From positions 1-8,619 of the forward strand of contig DAOVIL010000013.1 of assembly GCA_030673725.1 (NCBI GenBank): a stretch of DNA of 8,619 nucleotides, written 5' to 3'. The position numbers were made by a program, and so were the translations under genes. This DNA comes from Candidatus Aenigmatarchaeota archaeon. Lineage in GTDB: Archaea; Aenigmatarchaeota; Aenigmatarchaeia; QMZP01. A model generated the notes under the pieces. It had not been told where the DNA came from. It made no database searches and saw nothing but the letters and a program-made list of their open reading frames with translations. This document shows, piece by piece, positions 6,524 through 8,619 of the stretch; within the stretch, counting starts at the first letter, position 1, and each line of letters starts with the position of its first letter.

Positions 6524-6532
6524 CAAGGTCAA

Positions 6533-6543
6533 TAATTATATAT
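6533..6543 (-). promoter_or_regulatory. TATA-like box for alaS
   Basis: The minus strand reads ATATATAATTA. A start about 25 bases downstream, near 6513, gives a leader of about 17 bases that includes the GGAGAGG site. The box overlaps the first two bases of the divergent gene's ATG (6542). Confidence 0.5.
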
Positions 6544-8608
6544 GCGGAAGGCGCAACTGGAATTCATTGCCATCGCAGGCGTCATTTTCATTGCCGCTGT
6601 CGTAATAGCCCTTACGTACCAGTCGGTCACTGTCCCATACCAAACGCCTGTCCCGACAGCCATAGCTGAAGAGCAGAAGCTTCTCAAGGATTCCATAGAG
6701 TTCCTGGCAAAGGACGGGGGCACAAGGGTCATAAAGATAGCAGAGAGGCATGGAGGTTACATGACTCCGCAAGTGCTGGGGGAGGGCTTCACGATAAAGC
6801 CCTTCGCACTGTTCATGAAGAACGGCGTGGCTTACTGGAGGAAATGCGGCGAGACACATTACCCTTCTATAGAGGAGGAGCAGGAGAAGCTGGCTGCAGG
6901 CCTCCATGAGTACATCATCAGGAACCTGAAGGAGAGGGGGACTGTCTCTGGGAAGAGGGTGGAGCTGGCGCTCAAGGCCATGACAGTCAGGTCCAGAATA
7001 CTTGACCAGAGGGTCGATTTCGAGATAGACCTGCCCACCAGGATAGAGAACTACAGCCTGAGGGAGAAGTACACTGTTTCCATACCAACTGATTTCGGGA
7101 GGATATACAGGTTCGCCATGGCATTCTCTGACGAGACTGCAGAGAACAGGGCATTCGAGGTATTCACCATATCAAGCATATGGCTGTCAAAGACCCTCCC
7201 GAAGATAGGCGCACTGACAGAATGCGGGGACGCAATAGTGCTCACGCCCGAGCAGATATCAGATTCGGTGGAGGCCCTGGTCAGGTACACGGTTGCATCA
7301 ACTGTGCTGTGGGAGCCGATGGTGCCGACCACAGGGCTCAAGTTCTATTCCATAGAGAGCGTGGGCGGGAAGCAGTACAAAGACCTTGACATCACGTTCT
7401 GGCTCTCAGACGGGTTCCATGTGGACGCGAACAGGCCTATCATAGTGCTGAACCCGACCACCAACATAAAGTCGCCTGTGATGGACATACCTTACTGCCT
7501 GAAGCCTTATGTTAACAAGTATTCAGTGGCCTATCCTGTCATAACCAGCGTCAAGGATGAGCTCCTGGGGTCGCGCTTCAATTTCGCCAGCCTGGTGTAC
7601 GTGGACAAAATGTCCCCTGGAAGCTGTGAGATGCTGGGCAGCGAAAGGGGATGCGAGGATGCAGAGTGCACAATCATGGTCAAAGTGGAAGACACTGGCG
7701 GAAACCCGATACAGGGGGTGACTGTAAGCTTTGGGGGATGCTCCTACGGAAAGACCGGGCCGGATGGCATTGTCACAGGCCAAGCAGAATGCGGGAAGCA
7801 CCTGTTCAGCATAGTGAAGGATTCCGATTACACGATGGTATACAAGAACGTATCAGAGACAGATGTCAACGGCACATATGTGCTGCATAAGATCCCGGAG
7901 CTCAACGCGACATTCTACCAGCTGACTGGGGGAACATGCAGCATACAGGAGATAGACAGGGAGTCTGTCATAACCATTCTGAAGTCTGAAGAGCATAATT
8001 CATCCTTCTTTAACAGGGACAGGGAGTTCGACATGGCCAGCTGCCTCAGGGCAGGGGGATACAGTGATGCATGCGACAAGAGGAACGAGGCACTGAAGAC
8101 CCAGGGAGGCCTGGCAAGCGTCTCTGAGGACGACCTAAGGACATGCGCCGAGGGCACAGGGAAGTGCATGAAGGATTCGCTCCTGAAGAAGGTGAGTGTC
8201 AGCTACATCCCTGGAGGGTATGAATATGCGTTCAGCACTGTGGTGACCAACCCACTAATGACTGAACAGCATTCTTCAGGGAACTATATGTTCGTCATGA
8301 TGCCTATCATATCCAGCGAATTCACAAAGGAGATGCCTGAAGTCGACACAGAGGCCAGGGTGTATGTGCCGGACACTGACATAATATACCAGCAGGCCAT
8401 AAGCATGTACGGAAGCAGGTATGACCACCACCACGGGAAGTGCCTGGGAACAAAGATACTGGGGATATGCACAGGGAAAACGTGCAACTCGGAATGCGCC
8501 AAGGGCCTGGCAACAGCTGATGTTATACAGTGGCTGCAGGATGCAGGGGGCAGGTTCGCTTCTGACCTCGCAGCATGCAATAAGGAGATGGTTGAGTTTG
8601 TCGCATAA
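6542..8608 (+). CDS. large cysteine-rich exported protein with class III-like signal peptide
   Basis: A 688-residue protein of unknown function. It opens MRKAQLEFIAIAG followed by a hydrophobic helix to about residue 26. The basic residues plus Ala-Gln junction resemble archaeal class III (pilin-type) signals cut before Gln, here after Ala3; the expected Glu is at +3 of the mature form, so the match is imperfect. Residues 40-190 (with GGYMTPQ at 71-77 and a PxxxEEEQ helix near 108) recall a recurrent group of large pilin-like proteins in DPANN archaea; this is from memory. Residues 375-450 look like a carboxypeptidase-regulatory or Ig-like beta-sandwich: a strand, GGNPIQGVTVSF, then TGPDGIVTG. 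The protein has 18 cysteines, thickest at 362-417, 466-542 and 634-652, and an HHH at 629-631. Sequons lie at Asn170, 436, 443, 455 and 486. The start has no ribosome binding site but a well-placed TATA element. Confidence 0.8.
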   Translation: MRKAQLEFIAIAGVIFIAAVVIALTYQSVTVPYQTPVPTAIAEEQKLLKDSIEFLAKDGGTRVIKIAERHGGYMTPQVLGEGFTIKPFALFMKNGVAYWRKCGETHYPSIEEEQEKLAAGLHEYIIRNLKERGTVSGKRVELALKAMTVRSRILDQRVDFEIDLPTRIENYSLREKYTVSIPTDFGRIYRFAMAFSDETAENRAFEVFTISSIWLSKTLPKIGALTECGDAIVLTPEQISDSVEALVRYTVASTVLWEPMVPTTGLKFYSIESVGGKQYKDLDITFWLSDGFHVDANRPIIVLNPTTNIKSPVMDIPYCLKPYVNKYSVAYPVITSVKDELLGSRFNFASLVYVDKMSPGSCEMLGSERGCEDAECTIMVKVEDTGGNPIQGVTVSFGGCSYGKTGPDGIVTGQAECGKHLFSIVKDSDYTMVYKNVSETDVNGTYVLHKIPELNATFYQLTGGTCSIQEIDRESVITILKSEEHNSSFFNRDREFDMASCLRAGGYSDACDKRNEALKTQGGLASVSEDDLRTCAEGTGKCMKDSLLKKVSVSYIPGGYEYAFSTVVTNPLMTEQHSSGNYMFVMMPIISSEFTKEMPEVDTEARVYVPDTDIIYQQAISMYGSRYDHHHGKCLGTKILGICTGKTCNSECAKGLATADVIQWLQDAGGRFASDLAACNKEMVEFVA

Positions 8609-8619
8609 GACAGCGATAG

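Noticed and set aside
6497..6532. TTG 6532 as the alaS start
   Set aside because: The extension covers the promoter and the GGAGAGG site, and its residues do not resemble an AlaRS N-terminus.
2437..6541. tRNA, small RNA or CRISPR repeats in the intergenic gaps
   Set aside because: The gaps are 102, 65 and 45 bp. None contains a cloverleaf, T-loop consensus or regularly spaced repeats.
7180..7890. Short alternative-frame ORFs inside the surface protein gene
   Set aside because: They overlap a continuous 688-codon frame with a coherent signal peptide and domain layout.

Overview
The window looks like a piece of an archaeal chromosome. The evidence is an archaeal-type mevalonate-pathway operon (HMG-CoA synthase, SCP2-like thiolase, DUF35 protein), an archaeal-type alanyl-tRNA synthetase with an N-terminal zinc knuckle, GGTGA-type and GGAG ribosome binding sites, TATA-like promoter elements, heavy use of AGG/AGA for Arg and ATA for Ile, and a large surface protein with a class III (pilin-like) signal peptide. 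The surface protein and the small membrane-tethered thioredoxin-like protein remind me of DPANN-type lineages. The lineage cannot be fixed from this window alone.

Layout. Positions 1-2436 (minus strand) carry a tight three-gene operon read from right to left: HMG-CoA synthase, then acetyl-CoA acetyltransferase 2 nt later, then a zinc-ribbon/OB-fold DUF35 protein 1 nt later that runs off the left edge. Together they turn acetyl-CoA into HMG-CoA, the entry to mevalonate and archaeal lipids. A 102-bp divergent promoter region (2437-2538) separates them from a plus-strand pair at 2539-3563: an FMN nitroreductase and a membrane-anchored CxxC protein, translationally coupled by an ATGA overlap. A 65-bp convergent gap (3564-3628) packed with small inverted repeats follows. 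Alanyl-tRNA synthetase fills 3629-6496 on the minus strand. Only 45 bp separate its start from a divergent plus-strand gene (6542-8608) for a 688-residue cysteine-rich exported protein. The last 11 bases hold nothing recognisable.

How the genes relate. The first three are one pathway and probably one protein complex. Nitroreductase and CxxC protein form a probable co-expressed pair of unknown joint role. AlaRS is housekeeping. The 18-cysteine surface protein would plausibly need extracytoplasmic thiol chemistry, of which the CxxC protein is the only candidate in view, but that link is inference. The genes fill the window with no long non-coding stretch. I saw no tRNA or rRNA gene, CRISPR array, insertion sequence or broken gene, and no clear undescribed multi-gene system. 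The least understood parts are the CxxC protein, the surface protein and the two compact divergent promoters.
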